From Chryseobacterium gleum (GTDB lineage: Bacteria; Bacteroidota; Bacteroidia; Flavobacteriales_D; Sanyastnellaceae), in contig CAMCHP010000025.1 in the NCBI GenBank assembly GCA_945874695.1, forward strand, positions 1 to 36,750: a stretch of 36,750 nt of DNA, written 5' to 3'. Every line of letters starts with the position of its first letter. Position 1 is the stretch's first letter. Positions 10,201 through 16,406 of this stretch are shown here, in pieces. The position numbers and the translations under genes were made by a program. A model generated the notes under the pieces. The model had not been told where the DNA came from, made no database searches, and saw nothing but the letters and a program-made list of their open reading frames with translations.

Positions 10201-10811
10201 TTTTCAGAAAGCATGATGTTATTCACATTGCCTGCCGACCGTAACATTGAAGTCATATTGGTCGGGGTAATGAAAGAGTGCCCCATGTAATTGCCAGAGA
10301 AGTAATTGGTATTAATCCCATCAAACACGGGGTGAGCAGGATTGAAAGGAATCGCATCATTCGAAAGCGTGCTACCCCCATCGTAAACCAATGTAACACC
10401 CCCAAAACCGAGGTTGATATTGCCGCCTTCATTCGGCGCGGCATTGATGAGCAAACGATTCCCAGCTGCCACCCAAGCCTCAAGTTGATTCAAATTCGCA
10501 ATGAGAAATGAATTGAGTTCCTGTGCATTGTTGTCACCTCCCTCCAAGTAAATGAAGGTATGTTCATTCAACATGCTGGCAACGTTGACTGTCTCATAGC
10601 GTAAGTCAGACCATTGGCCGGCACCGAATATCGCATCCATTGAGTTCAAGTTGGCGAACGTGTTTATACCAAAAGAGCCCCATGGATGACCAACGGTTGA
10701 ACGAACAAAAGCTGCTTTACCCGTGAACGGATAACAATCTATTTGCGCTTTGAGCGCTCCACCGATGAGCAGAGTAATCAGAAAAAGACACACTCGAATG
10801 GAAGAGTTCAT
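7209..10811 (-). CDS. Large secreted protein: GATase-like N-terminus, two glycine-rich modules, 7 GCTDP repeats
   Basis: A protein of 1200 residues. The frame is open further upstream, but the ATG at 10811 (MNSSIRVCLFLITLL) gives a clean signal peptide ending near GGALKAQ, so I start there. The N-terminal domain (about 10740-10070) has alternating strands and turns such as TFIYLEGGDNN, LEAWVAAGNRLLINAAP and KIVFGGLTLPWYEM. It resembles the glutamine-amidotransferase-like domains of secreted Bacteroidota proteins; no catalytic Cys is evident, so an enzymatic role is doubtful. Next are a cysteine-rich linker, a glycine-rich module (about 9790-9100), a second linker, a second module (about 8620-7930), seven GCTDP-type repeats (about 7915-7370) and the dockerin-like end DLNRDGIVNSADLLLFLS. 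Its TGA overlaps the ATG of the next paralogue by four bases, which points to one transcript and coupled translation. Confidence 0.85.
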   Translation of the reverse strand: MNSSIRVCLFLITLLIGGALKAQIDCYPFTGKAAFVRSTVGHPWGSFGINTFANLNSMDAIFGAGQWSDLRYETVNVASMLNEHTFIYLEGGDNNAQELNSFLIANLNQLEAWVAAGNRLLINAAPNEGGNINLGFGGVTLVYDGGSTLSNDAIPFNPAHPVFDGINTNYFSGNYMGHSFITPTNMTSMLRSAGNVNNIMLSEKDWGDGKIVFGGLTLPWYEMMDSPWGPQPDLTNFGRNILEYAASGDLECPPDCAGVPGGDAFIDACGVCVEGNTGLTACTPGCTDGAACNYDPLASDDDGSCIYFIDCAGNCGGQFVLNDCGVCYDPTSDGIEVTEFFFTGNAQSFTVPFGVDSLFIEVFGAQGGGSTGCGGLNDNQDDGGLGGYSSGYRLVSEGNIFYVYVGGKGSLNGGPGWNGGGSGGLYGGGGGGASDVRTTLGFFSSRIIVGGGGGGGSFGCGGDYGLGGNGGGLNGQAGIALISGVGGGGGGPSAGGVAGTSPSAAGTFGNGGSAAQTHVAGGGGGWYGGGAAYRAGGGGGSSRVTAVLNGVTQSGVQEGNGYVRITYRVEIPPCEFDCNGDLNGTAYLDACNTCVEGNTGLIPCVPGCTDPVACNYDALATTDDNSCAYVFDCNGVCGGTFVLDACDQCYDPSLPAPDCILGCDGMLYTDPALVPNVDCFGVCGGTAVVDDCGVCGGDNSSCADCAGVLYGPSILNECGICYDPTELESFTTTYNFTGSVQTFVVPSGVYTLTVQAFGAQGAASVSCVQGQSIQFDGGLGGSVNGELSVLPGQTYFVYIGGQGSSAGTGGWNGGGAGGNFGGGGGGATDMRTTLGNFASRVLVAGGGGAGNTGCPDGGQGGNGGGLTGSAGVSFVGNTGGGGGTQVSGGLAGTTPAQPGTFGNGGGVFGSNVSGGGGGWYGGGAAFRAGGGGGSSYFGNLNNASTLAGVREGNGTITLTYIVEPDCIPGCLDPAADNYNPAATFDDGSCITQGCTNPAASNYDPAATFDDGSCVILGCTLNYASNYNPEATVDDGSCICFIEGCTDPAAYNYNPAAITDNGTCVDAILGCITPTAINYNPQANTNDGSCVFNVYGCTDPSAANFNPLATADHGGCLPYLVGCMNPEAFNYNPFANQDDPASCILELCGQDTYWDPVLQLCIGVFECPEDLNRDGIVNSADLLLFLSYFGTNCADLEFDQE
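7370..7915 (-). repeat. Coding tandem array, 7 copies of the GCTDP-type unit
   Basis: This is the C-terminal array of the 7209-10811 gene. The seven units run from GCLDPAADNYNPAATFDDG to GCMNPEAFNYNPFANQDD. They are of the same family as the 22-unit array in the next gene but more divergent from one another, with unit lengths of 24 to 26 residues and no obvious recent block duplication. Confidence 0.8.
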
Positions 10812-11015
10812 ATGTATATTGATCAAGGTGCAACGAAGATCCGGAAAAAAAAGCAATAAACAAGGGTTTGTCGATAAAAAATCACATTTGAGCGAATCCG
10901 TATCCTTTCGCATAATCTTCAAAAACTATAACTTAACATTAAAAACATTTTGCTTCTTGTTGAGCTTGCAATAGTGAAACAGAATTTTCTTTGATGAGCA
11001 AAATTCAGGCAACAA

Positions 11016-11040
11016 AAAAGGCAGCCGAGGCTGCCTTTTC
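11016..11040 (-). terminator. Rho-independent terminator after rplS
   Basis: GGCAGC (11020-11025), loop CGAG, GCTGCC (11030-11035). Read on the minus strand, the hairpin is followed by a run of six T, 28 bases downstream of the rplS stop. Four T follow on the plus strand too, so it could stop transcription from both sides. Confidence 0.8.
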
Positions 11041-11067
11041 TTATGTTGAGCACTTCTGTGCTTACAA

Positions 11068-11421
11068 TCAGTTGAATTTCTTCTTCTCCTTGATACGAGA
11101 CGCTTTACCCGTCAAACCACGGAGGTAGAAGATACGCGCACGACGTACTTTACCACGCTTGTTCAATTCAATCGACTCGATAAATGGAGAAGCAATCGGG
11201 AAGATACGCTCTACGCCCACACCACTTGACATCTTACGTACGGTAAACGTTTCAGTAGTTCCTGAACCACGACGCTGAATAACAACACCCTGAAAAAGCT
11301 GAATACGCTCTTTGTTACCTTCTTTAATTTTGTAGCTAACAGAAACGGTGTCACCTGCTTTGAATGCAGGCCATTCCTTCAATTCTACGAGCTTATTTGC
11401 GATTTCCTTAAGTTTGTCCAT
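11068..11421 (-). CDS. rplS: 50S ribosomal protein L19
   Basis: A protein of 117 residues, close to the usual 115 or so. It is a component of the large subunit at the interface with the 30S subunit. Family features are visible along its length: [16 protein letters not shown] near the start, [14 protein letters not shown] in the middle, [18 protein letters not shown], and the basic end [18 protein letters not shown]. It sits just downstream of trmD, the usual trmD-rplS order, although rpsP and rimM, which often precede trmD, are not here. A small hairpin lies 16 bases upstream of the start codon (11438-11455) and a strong terminator follows the gene. The 163-base gap from trmD suggests rplS may also have its own promoter. 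Confidence 0.98.
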   Translation of the reverse strand: MDKLKEIANKLVELKEWPAFKAGDTVSVSYKIKEGNKERIQLFQGVVIQRRGSGTTETFTVRKMSSGVGVERIFPIASPFIESIELNKRGKVRRARIFYLRGLTGKASRIKEKKKFN

Positions 11422-11437
11422 GGCGTGTTGACTTAAT

Positions 11438-11455
11438 ACCTTCCAAAATGGAGGT
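11438..11455 (-). promoter_or_regulatory. Small hairpin in the rplS leader
   Basis: On the minus strand ACCT-CCA, loop TTT, TGG-A-AGGT forms a seven-pair stem with one bulged A, ending 16 bases before the rplS ATG. A TAATATTGC sequence just upstream could be a weak -7 box. The stem pairs a CCTCC-like arm with GGAAGG, so it might control ribosome access. Autoregulatory ribosomal protein leaders are common, but whether this is one is inference. Confidence 0.3.
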
Positions 11456-11549
11456 GCAATATTACAAAATCTAGTTGAATCTGAAAGGCTCTTTGACGAA
11501 ATTTATAATTCACCCTTTGGTTTAGCACACCCAGCGGCTTTTTATGCCA

Positions 11550-11577
11550 GAACCCATCCAGCCATTCGGCTGAAAAT
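11550..11577 (-). repeat. Hairpin repeat element, copy h
   Basis: On the plus strand, CATC then CAGCC (11559-11563), loop ATTC, GGCTG (11568-11572), then AAAATC. It starts 12 bases downstream of the trmD stop. The variable stem pair is A-T, where other copies have G-C or T-A. Read on the minus strand it has the family form TTTT-hairpin-GATGGG. Confidence 0.6.
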
Positions 11578-11584
11578 CAAACAC

Positions 11585-12262
11585 TCAGTCGTCTAAAAGG
11601 TCAGGCCTACGTTCTTTGGTTCGCCGCAACGATTCAGCCATTTGCCATTCTTCGATCTTCTTGAAATGCCCACTCAAGAGCACTTCAGGCACAGTCCAAC
11701 CGTTGTAATTGGCCGGCCGTGTGTAAACAGGAGGCGCCAAAAGGTTGTCTTGAAACGAATCAGATAGTGCACTGGTTTCATCGTTCAAAACCCCCGGAAT
11801 GAGCCGAATAATCGCATCTGAAACCACAGCAGCTGCCAATTCGCCACCACTGAGCACATAATCGCCGATCGAAATTTCGCGCGTAATTAAATGGTCGCGC
11901 ACCCGTTGGTCAACACCTTTATAGTGTCCGCACAAAATTAGGATGTTCTCTTTCATCGAAAGCGCGTTGGCAATCTGCTGGTTAAAGCGCTCGCCATCGG
12001 GGGTCATGTATATGATTTCGTCGTAAGTGCGCTCATTCGACAAGCTTTGAATCGCGGCATGAATCGGCTCAATTTGCATCACCATGCCCGCACTGCCACC
12101 AAAAGCGTAGTCGTCAACTTTGTTGTGCTTATCGGTTGACCATGAGCGAATGTCGTGCACATGCACTTCAACCAAGCCCTTGTCAGCCGCGCGTTTCAAA
12201 ATGCTGTCTGCAAACGGACTCTCCAACAGCTTCGGTAAAATGGTCAAAATATCAATCCGCAT
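11585..12262 (-). CDS. trmD: tRNA (guanine-N1-)-methyltransferase
   Basis: A protein of 225 residues, normal for the family. It methylates G37 of tRNAs reading CNN codons with S-adenosylmethionine and prevents +1 frameshifting. The start [10 protein letters not shown] is typical. [14 protein letters not shown] and [15 protein letters not shown] are conserved in the family. [19 protein letters not shown] followed by IRLIPGVL forms the trefoil-knot cofactor site, and [20 protein letters not shown] is the usual substrate-side segment. A TACCTTTG -7 box lies 32 bases upstream (12295-12302). The gene is followed by hairpin element h and then rplS. Confidence 0.98.
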   Translation of the reverse strand: MRIDILTILPKLLESPFADSILKRAADKGLVEVHVHDIRSWSTDKHNKVDDYAFGGSAGMVMQIEPIHAAIQSLSNERTYDEIIYMTPDGERFNQQIANALSMKENILILCGHYKGVDQRVRDHLITREISIGDYVLSGGELAAAVVSDAIIRLIPGVLNDETSALSDSFQDNLLAPPVYTRPANYNGWTVPEVLLSGHFKKIEEWQMAESLRRTKERRPDLLDD

Positions 12263-12294
12263 CGCTCGCGTGTTCTAACAAGTTCTAAGGGTTG

Positions 12295-12302
12295 CAAAGG
12301 TA
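12295..12302 (-). promoter_or_regulatory. -7 box (TACCTTTG) for trmD
   Basis: A perfect match to the Bacteroidota TAnnTTTG -7 consensus on the minus strand, 32 bases before the trmD ATG at 12262. I do not see an equally clear -33 TTG at standard spacing. Confidence 0.55.
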
Positions 12303-12344
12303 GCTAAGCCACGCCAATTCTGAGGTGTACGTGCAACAGTGTCT

Positions 12345-12392
12345 TTTTTTCTCGGCCTAAACGGCCGGATGGGGGGGGCTCCATCCCCATCC
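12345..12392 (+). repeat. Hairpin repeat element, copy b, extended two-hairpin form
   Basis: A T-run, then CGGCC (12353-12357), loop TAAAC, GGCCG (12363-12367), then GGATGGGG, more G, CTCCAT and CCCCATCC. The second part can form its own eight-pair stem, GGATGGGG (12367-12374) with CCCCATCC (12385-12392). It lies downstream of the aldo/keto reductase stop at 12404. Copy d (21443-21480) shares the same extended G-rich part. Confidence 0.7.
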
Positions 12393-12403
12393 AAGCCTCC
12401 CGA

Positions 12404-13387
12404 TCAATACGCAGGTGCCTTGGGTCGGTTGGCCAAAATCGCTTCGATGCGATCCATCACATCCGCCGTTAGGCGATGATATAAATCGATGGCTTGAAGG
12501 TTCTCTACCAACTGTTCAGCACGCGATGCGCCCAAGATTACGCTCGAAACATTTTCGTTTTTCAAGCACCACGACACACCCAAAACGGGCAAGCTCATCT
12601 CAAGCTCAGTCGCTATGCCGCTCAACTGCTCAACTTTTTTGATGTTGGCATCGGTGAGCATTGATTCAGCCAACCAGCTCAACTCGTCGCGTTTTAAACG
12701 GGTTTCTCCCACATTGGCTTGGCTGTATTTACCGGTTAAGATGCCTGAGGCGAGCGGACTCCAAATGGTGGTTCCCAAACCAACGGTTTTGTAAATCTGC
12801 GCGAACTCTACTTCGACCTTTTGGCGCACCAGCATGTTGTATTGCGGCTGTTCCATGGTTGGTCCAATGAGGTTGTAGCGCTCAGCTATGCGGTGCGCCT
12901 CCATAATTTCTTGGGCACTCCACTCGCTCGTTCCCCAGTACAAGATCTTACCCTGTTGAATGAGGTTGTGCATCGTCCACACCGTTTCTTCAATCGGTGT
13001 TTCTTTATCAGGACGGTGGCAAAAATAGAGGTCGAGGTAATCGGTGCGTAAACGCTTCAGCGCAGCTTCACATGCTTCAATCACGTGCTTGCGATGCAAG
13101 CCGCGCTGGGTCGGCAGCTTGCCGCCTGCCCCAAAGTACACCTTGCTTGAAACCGTATACGTATCGCGAGACCACGCTTTTTTCGCCAAAATTTCGCCCA
13201 TCACTTCTTCGCTACGACCTGCGGCGTACACTTCGGCGTTGTCAAAGAAGTTTACACCTGCGTCGTAGGCAATGTCCATTAAACGCTCGGCGATGCCATT
13301 CTCAATTTGATTGGCAAAGGTGATCCAGCTGCCAAACGACAGCGCGCTGACCTTGAGGCCGCTTTTTCCTAATCTGCGATATTCCAT
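12404..13387 (-). CDS. Aldo/keto reductase, Kv-channel beta-subunit-like
   Basis: A protein of 327 residues with a full (beta/alpha)8 aldo/keto reductase sequence. The catalytic tetrad can be read as Asp49 and Tyr54 (NFFDNAEVYAAG), Lys82 (VSSKVYF) and His124 (YFCHRPD). It uses NADPH to reduce carbonyl substrates. WSPLASGILTGKYS and SSVILGASRAEQLVENL are cofactor-binding segments. The overall pattern, including MEYRRLGKSGLKVSALSFGS and RTDYLDLYFCHRPD, is closest to the Kv-beta-like AKR branch, as found in many Bacteroidota. The substrate is unknown. A TAACTTTG box lies only four bases before the ATG, so the message is probably leaderless. The gene stands alone between the terminator of the S46 peptidase gene and trmD. 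Confidence 0.92.
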   Translation of the reverse strand: MEYRRLGKSGLKVSALSFGSWITFANQIENGIAERLMDIAYDAGVNFFDNAEVYAAGRSEEVMGEILAKKAWSRDTYTVSSKVYFGAGGKLPTQRGLHRKHVIEACEAALKRLRTDYLDLYFCHRPDKETPIEETVWTMHNLIQQGKILYWGTSEWSAQEIMEAHRIAERYNLIGPTMEQPQYNMLVRQKVEVEFAQIYKTVGLGTTIWSPLASGILTGKYSQANVGETRLKRDELSWLAESMLTDANIKKVEQLSGIATELEMSLPVLGVSWCLKNENVSSVILGASRAEQLVENLQAIDLYHRLTADVMDRIEAILANRPKAPAY

Positions 13388-13391
13388 GCTT

Positions 13392-13399
13392 CAAAGTTA
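13392..13399 (-). promoter_or_regulatory. -7 box (TAACTTTG) immediately before the aldo/keto reductase start
   Basis: A perfect TAnnTTTG match on the minus strand with only four bases (AAGC) between its last G and the ATG at 13387. With the usual start a few bases after this box, the transcript would begin at or next to the AUG. Confidence 0.6.
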
Positions 13400-13415
13400 G
13401 GAGGTCTGAGGCAAC

Positions 13416-13444
13416 AAAAAAGCCACCGTTACGGGTGGCTTTCT
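13416..13444 (-). terminator. Rho-independent terminator after the S46 peptidase gene
   Basis: GCCACC (13422-13427) pairs with GGTGGC (13434-13439). On the minus strand a run of six T follows the stem. It sits about 25 bases downstream of the peptidase stop at 13465 and before the aldo/keto reductase promoter, so it separates the two transcripts. Confidence 0.8.
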
Positions 13445-13464
13445 TGAATAAGGTCTTTTTTAAC

Positions 13465-15696
13465 TTACTTTTTGGTCGGACGACTTGGCGTAACCGGCTC
13501 TTGGGGTGTTTCAACCTTCACAGGGTCAACAACTGCTGGTCGAGGCGTTGACTTCACAAAGTCGATTTCGTCGATGATGTTCTTCGCACCAGCCAACTTG
13601 TCGATGATGAACATCACGTAGCGAATATCAACCGAAATGGTACGCTGCAATTCTGTTTCGAACGCAATGTCACCACTCATGGCCTCCCAGTTGCCATCGA
13701 ACGCAAGTCCGATCAAATCACCGTTGCCGTTAACTACGGGGCTACCTGAGTTGCCACCGGTAATGTCGTTGTTGCTGATGAAGCAAATCGGCAAGTCGTT
13801 GTTCTCGTTGGCCCAACGTCCGTAATCTTTACGGGTAATCAAATCAAGCAACTCCTGCGGAGCTTGGAATTCAGGGTCAGTCGGATCATACTTCTCCATA
13901 ATCCCTTTCGCGGTTGTAATGTAGTCGTAGTGCACACCGTCAGCAGGGTAATAGTCGCCCACAGTTCCGTAGGTCAAACGCATGGTCGAGTTCGCATCCG
14001 GAGCGAAGTTCGTGTTCGACTTCATCGTGCGCAAACCGTCAACAAACAAGCGGTATCCACGATCGTACTTGTCTTGCGAAGGCGTGGCAAAAGTTGCAGC
14101 ATACGCATCGTACATCGATTTGCCCAACGCAATCGCCGGATCTTTATCAAACACCTTCTGCGATGGTTTCGCGATGAACGCCTTCAAACGCACAGGGTCA
14201 ACCATAAAGCTACGCTTGTACAAGTCGTTGACATACATTTCAATTGAACCTTTGAACTTCGACTGAATCGTCGCAAAAACCGTTGGCAAGAACTCACGTG
14301 AAATGTTCTGACGGTAAATCGTCAACATCGCCGTCAATACCGCCTTGTCCGTTGCTTGGTCATAATCTTTAAAGAATTTGTCTGCCGCGCCGAGGTAGTT
14401 GTTCAAAATGGCTTTCTGCTTTTCAACATCTTCTTGGCCCATTGCAGCCTCAAACGTGCGGCCAAAACGGAAGGCGAACAAAACGATGTCACTGCCAATC
14501 AAACCAGCTTCACGGGCATAAACACTCGATTTAACCGTTGGCGTAGTTTCTTTATAGTACGATGCAATCAAATCTAAGGCTTCGCCATAAACAGCCTGAC
14601 GCTCGCGGTCATTTTTCACCCATGCCGCAAATTCGTCTTCAAGGGCTTTCTTCTTTTGGTAAACGTTCAAACGCTTCAAACCTTTGGTTTGACCGATGTA
14701 GTACTTCCAGTAGTTTGCCGTGCTCGCATACTTTGATGCATACTGAATACGAACCTTCGGATCAGCATCCATGAACTTCTTCATGGTCTTCAACTTCAAA
14801 TCACGAACCTCTACCACGCTTGGGTTGTACAAGTTAATCGCCTGTTCAACACCGTGCGACGACAAGAAACGGTCAGTGCTACCGGGGTAACCCATTACCA
14901 TCGTGAAATCGTCATTCTTTACACCATCAAGCGATACTTTCAAGTGACGCTTGGGAGTAAACGGCTTGTTACCTTCAGCATAGGTCGCAGGATTGTTGTC
15001 TTGGTCTGCATAAATACGCAACAAAGCAAAGTCACCGGTGTGACGAGGCCACATCCAGTTGTCGGTATCGCCACCGAATTTACCAATGCTCTCCTGCGCT
15101 GTACCTACCAAACGTACGTCTTTGTAAGTGTTGTAAACAAAGGTGTAGTACTCATTGCCATGAAAGAAGCTCTTCACTTGTGCGGTGAATTTGGTGCCTT
15201 CAATCGCAGCAGCTTGAATGGCTGCAATGTTCGCTTCAATAATCGCGTTGCGCTCGGCCTCGCTCATTTGTGCAGTAACTCCTTTCAAAGCAGCCGCAGT
15301 CGCGTCTTCAATGCGCACCAAAAAGCTCACTTCGAAATCTTTAATTGGCTTCTCTTGATCTTTGCTGTATGCCCAAAAGCCGTTGGTCAAAATGTCGTTT
15401 TCAGGTGAGCTGAACGATTGAATCGCCCCGTATGCACAGTGGTGATTGGTCAAAACCAAACCTTGTCCTGAAATAACCTCCGCGGTGCACATCCCACCGT
15501 TGAGCATTACAATTGCATCTTTTAAGCTGGCCTGATTGATTGAATAAATGTCTTCAGCACTTAAATTCAAGCCCATGTTTTGCATTTCGGCCTCGTTGAT
15601 TTTCTTCAACATGTGCATCAGCCACATGCCCTCGTCAGCGCGCAAGCTCGTCGCCGTCATAACCGCAAGGGTCAAAAAAAGAATAAGTTTTCTCAT
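13465..15696 (-). CDS. S46 family dipeptidyl-peptidase, DPP7-like
   Basis: A protein of 743 residues with a signal peptide ending at SLRA, followed by DEGMW, the typical start of mature S46 enzymes. The family acts in the periplasm and removes dipeptides from peptide N-termini, using a chymotrypsin-fold triad. The triad reads as His86 (LTNHHCAYG), Asp222 (MWPRHTGDFAL) and Ser650 (TGGNSGSPVVN). Position +18 from the Ser is Gly (LAFDGNWE). In P. gingivalis DPP11 the corresponding residue is, to my recollection, Arg673, which gives acidic P1 preference, so this enzyme is predicted to be DPP7-type, preferring hydrophobic P1. The last 28 or so residues are a Pro-rich tail. The promoter TAAATTTG lies at 15760-15767 and overlaps a 14-base palindrome. 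A role in peptide nutrition is inferred. Confidence 0.95.
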   Translation of the reverse strand: MRKLILFLTLAVMTATSLRADEGMWLMHMLKKINEAEMQNMGLNLSAEDIYSINQASLKDAIVMLNGGMCTAEVISGQGLVLTNHHCAYGAIQSFSSPENDILTNGFWAYSKDQEKPIKDFEVSFLVRIEDATAAALKGVTAQMSEAERNAIIEANIAAIQAAAIEGTKFTAQVKSFFHGNEYYTFVYNTYKDVRLVGTAQESIGKFGGDTDNWMWPRHTGDFALLRIYADQDNNPATYAEGNKPFTPKRHLKVSLDGVKNDDFTMVMGYPGSTDRFLSSHGVEQAINLYNPSVVEVRDLKLKTMKKFMDADPKVRIQYASKYASTANYWKYYIGQTKGLKRLNVYQKKKALEDEFAAWVKNDRERQAVYGEALDLIASYYKETTPTVKSSVYAREAGLIGSDIVLFAFRFGRTFEAAMGQEDVEKQKAILNNYLGAADKFFKDYDQATDKAVLTAMLTIYRQNISREFLPTVFATIQSKFKGSIEMYVNDLYKRSFMVDPVRLKAFIAKPSQKVFDKDPAIALGKSMYDAYAATFATPSQDKYDRGYRLFVDGLRTMKSNTNFAPDANSTMRLTYGTVGDYYPADGVHYDYITTAKGIMEKYDPTDPEFQAPQELLDLITRKDYGRWANENNDLPICFISNNDITGGNSGSPVVNGNGDLIGLAFDGNWEAMSGDIAFETELQRTISVDIRYVMFIIDKLAGAKNIIDEIDFVKSTPRPAVVDPVKVETPQEPVTPSRPTKK

Positions 15697-15750
15697 GATG
15701 ATGGTTTTACATTGTTCTCACTTCAGGTGCAAAAAGCAACCAAGCGACTC

Positions 15751-15764
15751 ATTTGGCGCCAAAT
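15751..15764. promoter_or_regulatory. 14-base palindrome overlapping the S46 peptidase promoter
   Basis: ATTTGGCGCCAAAT is a perfect palindrome that overlaps the -7 box at 15760-15767 and covers the expected transcription start. This is the position of a repressor operator. The ten-base core TTGGCGCCAA occurs again at 20467-20476. Confidence 0.4.
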
Positions 15765-15767
15765 TTA
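15760..15767 (-). promoter_or_regulatory. -7 box (TAAATTTG) for the S46 peptidase gene
   Basis: A perfect TAnnTTTG match on the minus strand, 63 bases before the ATG at 15696, giving a leader of roughly 55 to 60 bases. No clear -33 TTG was found at normal spacing. Confidence 0.5.
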
Positions 15768-15811
15768 CAATCCTTGCTTAATCTTTGGTGCTTTTTCTTA
15801 CCGACGTTTTC

Positions 15812-15840
15812 TTTTTACTGCCTAACGGCAGGATGGAGGG
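15812..15840 (+). repeat. Hairpin repeat element, copy c
   Basis: TTTTT, A, CTGCC (15818-15822), loop TAAC, GGCAG (15827-15831), then GATGGAGGG. It lies 32 bases downstream of the stop of the DUF6438 gene (15864). The variable stem pair is T-A. Confidence 0.7.
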
Positions 15841-15863
15841 AGGAGTGGAAGCATGCTTGGCAC

Positions 15864-16406
15864 TCACCGATCACGGGTCGTCGCCCACTTCACATCTTCA
15901 ATGAGCTCATCTAAGGATGTGTAGAGCGCCTTCAAATCTGGACCACGGTAGCGATTCACCACGGTTTTTCCGTCGATGATGGTAATCACCGCGGGAAGGT
16001 CCATCAAGTATTGATCATCGTACAGTGTGTCGAGTGAAGCGTAGTTCATTGAACGTGCAAGCGCTGAAATGGCCTGTACTTTGGCGGGTTCAACGCTACC
16101 TGTGTGTGTGCCAATGCGGTCTACAAAATTGATGCCCTCATAGGTGCAAGACCCGTCAGCTAAGGCGGTGAAACGAAACACAGGGCAGGTCCCAAAACAA
16201 TGGGTGCGCTCGTAGTAGATCACTTGGCGGGTGCCATCGCCGCCATCCATTTGATCGCCTATTTGTTCGTTGCCCACGGGTTGAGCGTCTTCAGCCACGG
16301 GAACTGTGTTTTTGCGGCCCCCGCATCCTGCGATCAGCAGAAAAAAAAGAACAGCAAAACTGCCTATAACGACATGTTTATGTCTGTTTTTCAAGGCTGC
16401 GCTCAT
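15864..16406 (-). CDS. DUF6438 lipoprotein
   Basis: A protein of 180 residues. A hydrophobic segment ending LLIAGC gives a good lipobox with Cys28, so it should be lipid-anchored; a linker rich in D, Q and G follows. The folded part has HCFGTCPVFRFTALADGSCTY and then YEGINFVDRIGTHTG, the signature of DUF6438 proteins (CxGxCPxY near the start, then GxxxYxG). The function of this family is not known. It overlaps yidC by four bases (ATGA), so it is probably translated from the yidC message. Hairpin element c follows it. Confidence 0.85.
   Translation of the reverse strand: MSAALKNRHKHVVIGSFAVLFFLLIAGCGGRKNTVPVAEDAQPVGNEQIGDQMDGGDGTRQVIYYERTHCFGTCPVFRFTALADGSCTYEGINFVDRIGTHTGSVEPAKVQAISALARSMNYASLDTLYDDQYLMDLPAVITIIDGKTVVNRYRGPDLKALYTSLDELIEDVKWATTRDR

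Noticed and set aside
10812-10922. Longer N-terminus for the 7209-10811 gene using upstream in-frame ATGs
   Set aside because: The extension would bury the clear signal peptide that starts at the ATG at 10811.
12345-12392. Hairpin elements as ordinary intrinsic terminators
   Set aside because: In most copies the side downstream of the hairpin in gene sense is A-rich, not T-rich, and two copies lie inside coding sequence. True T-run terminators are present separately at 11016-11040 and 13416-13444.
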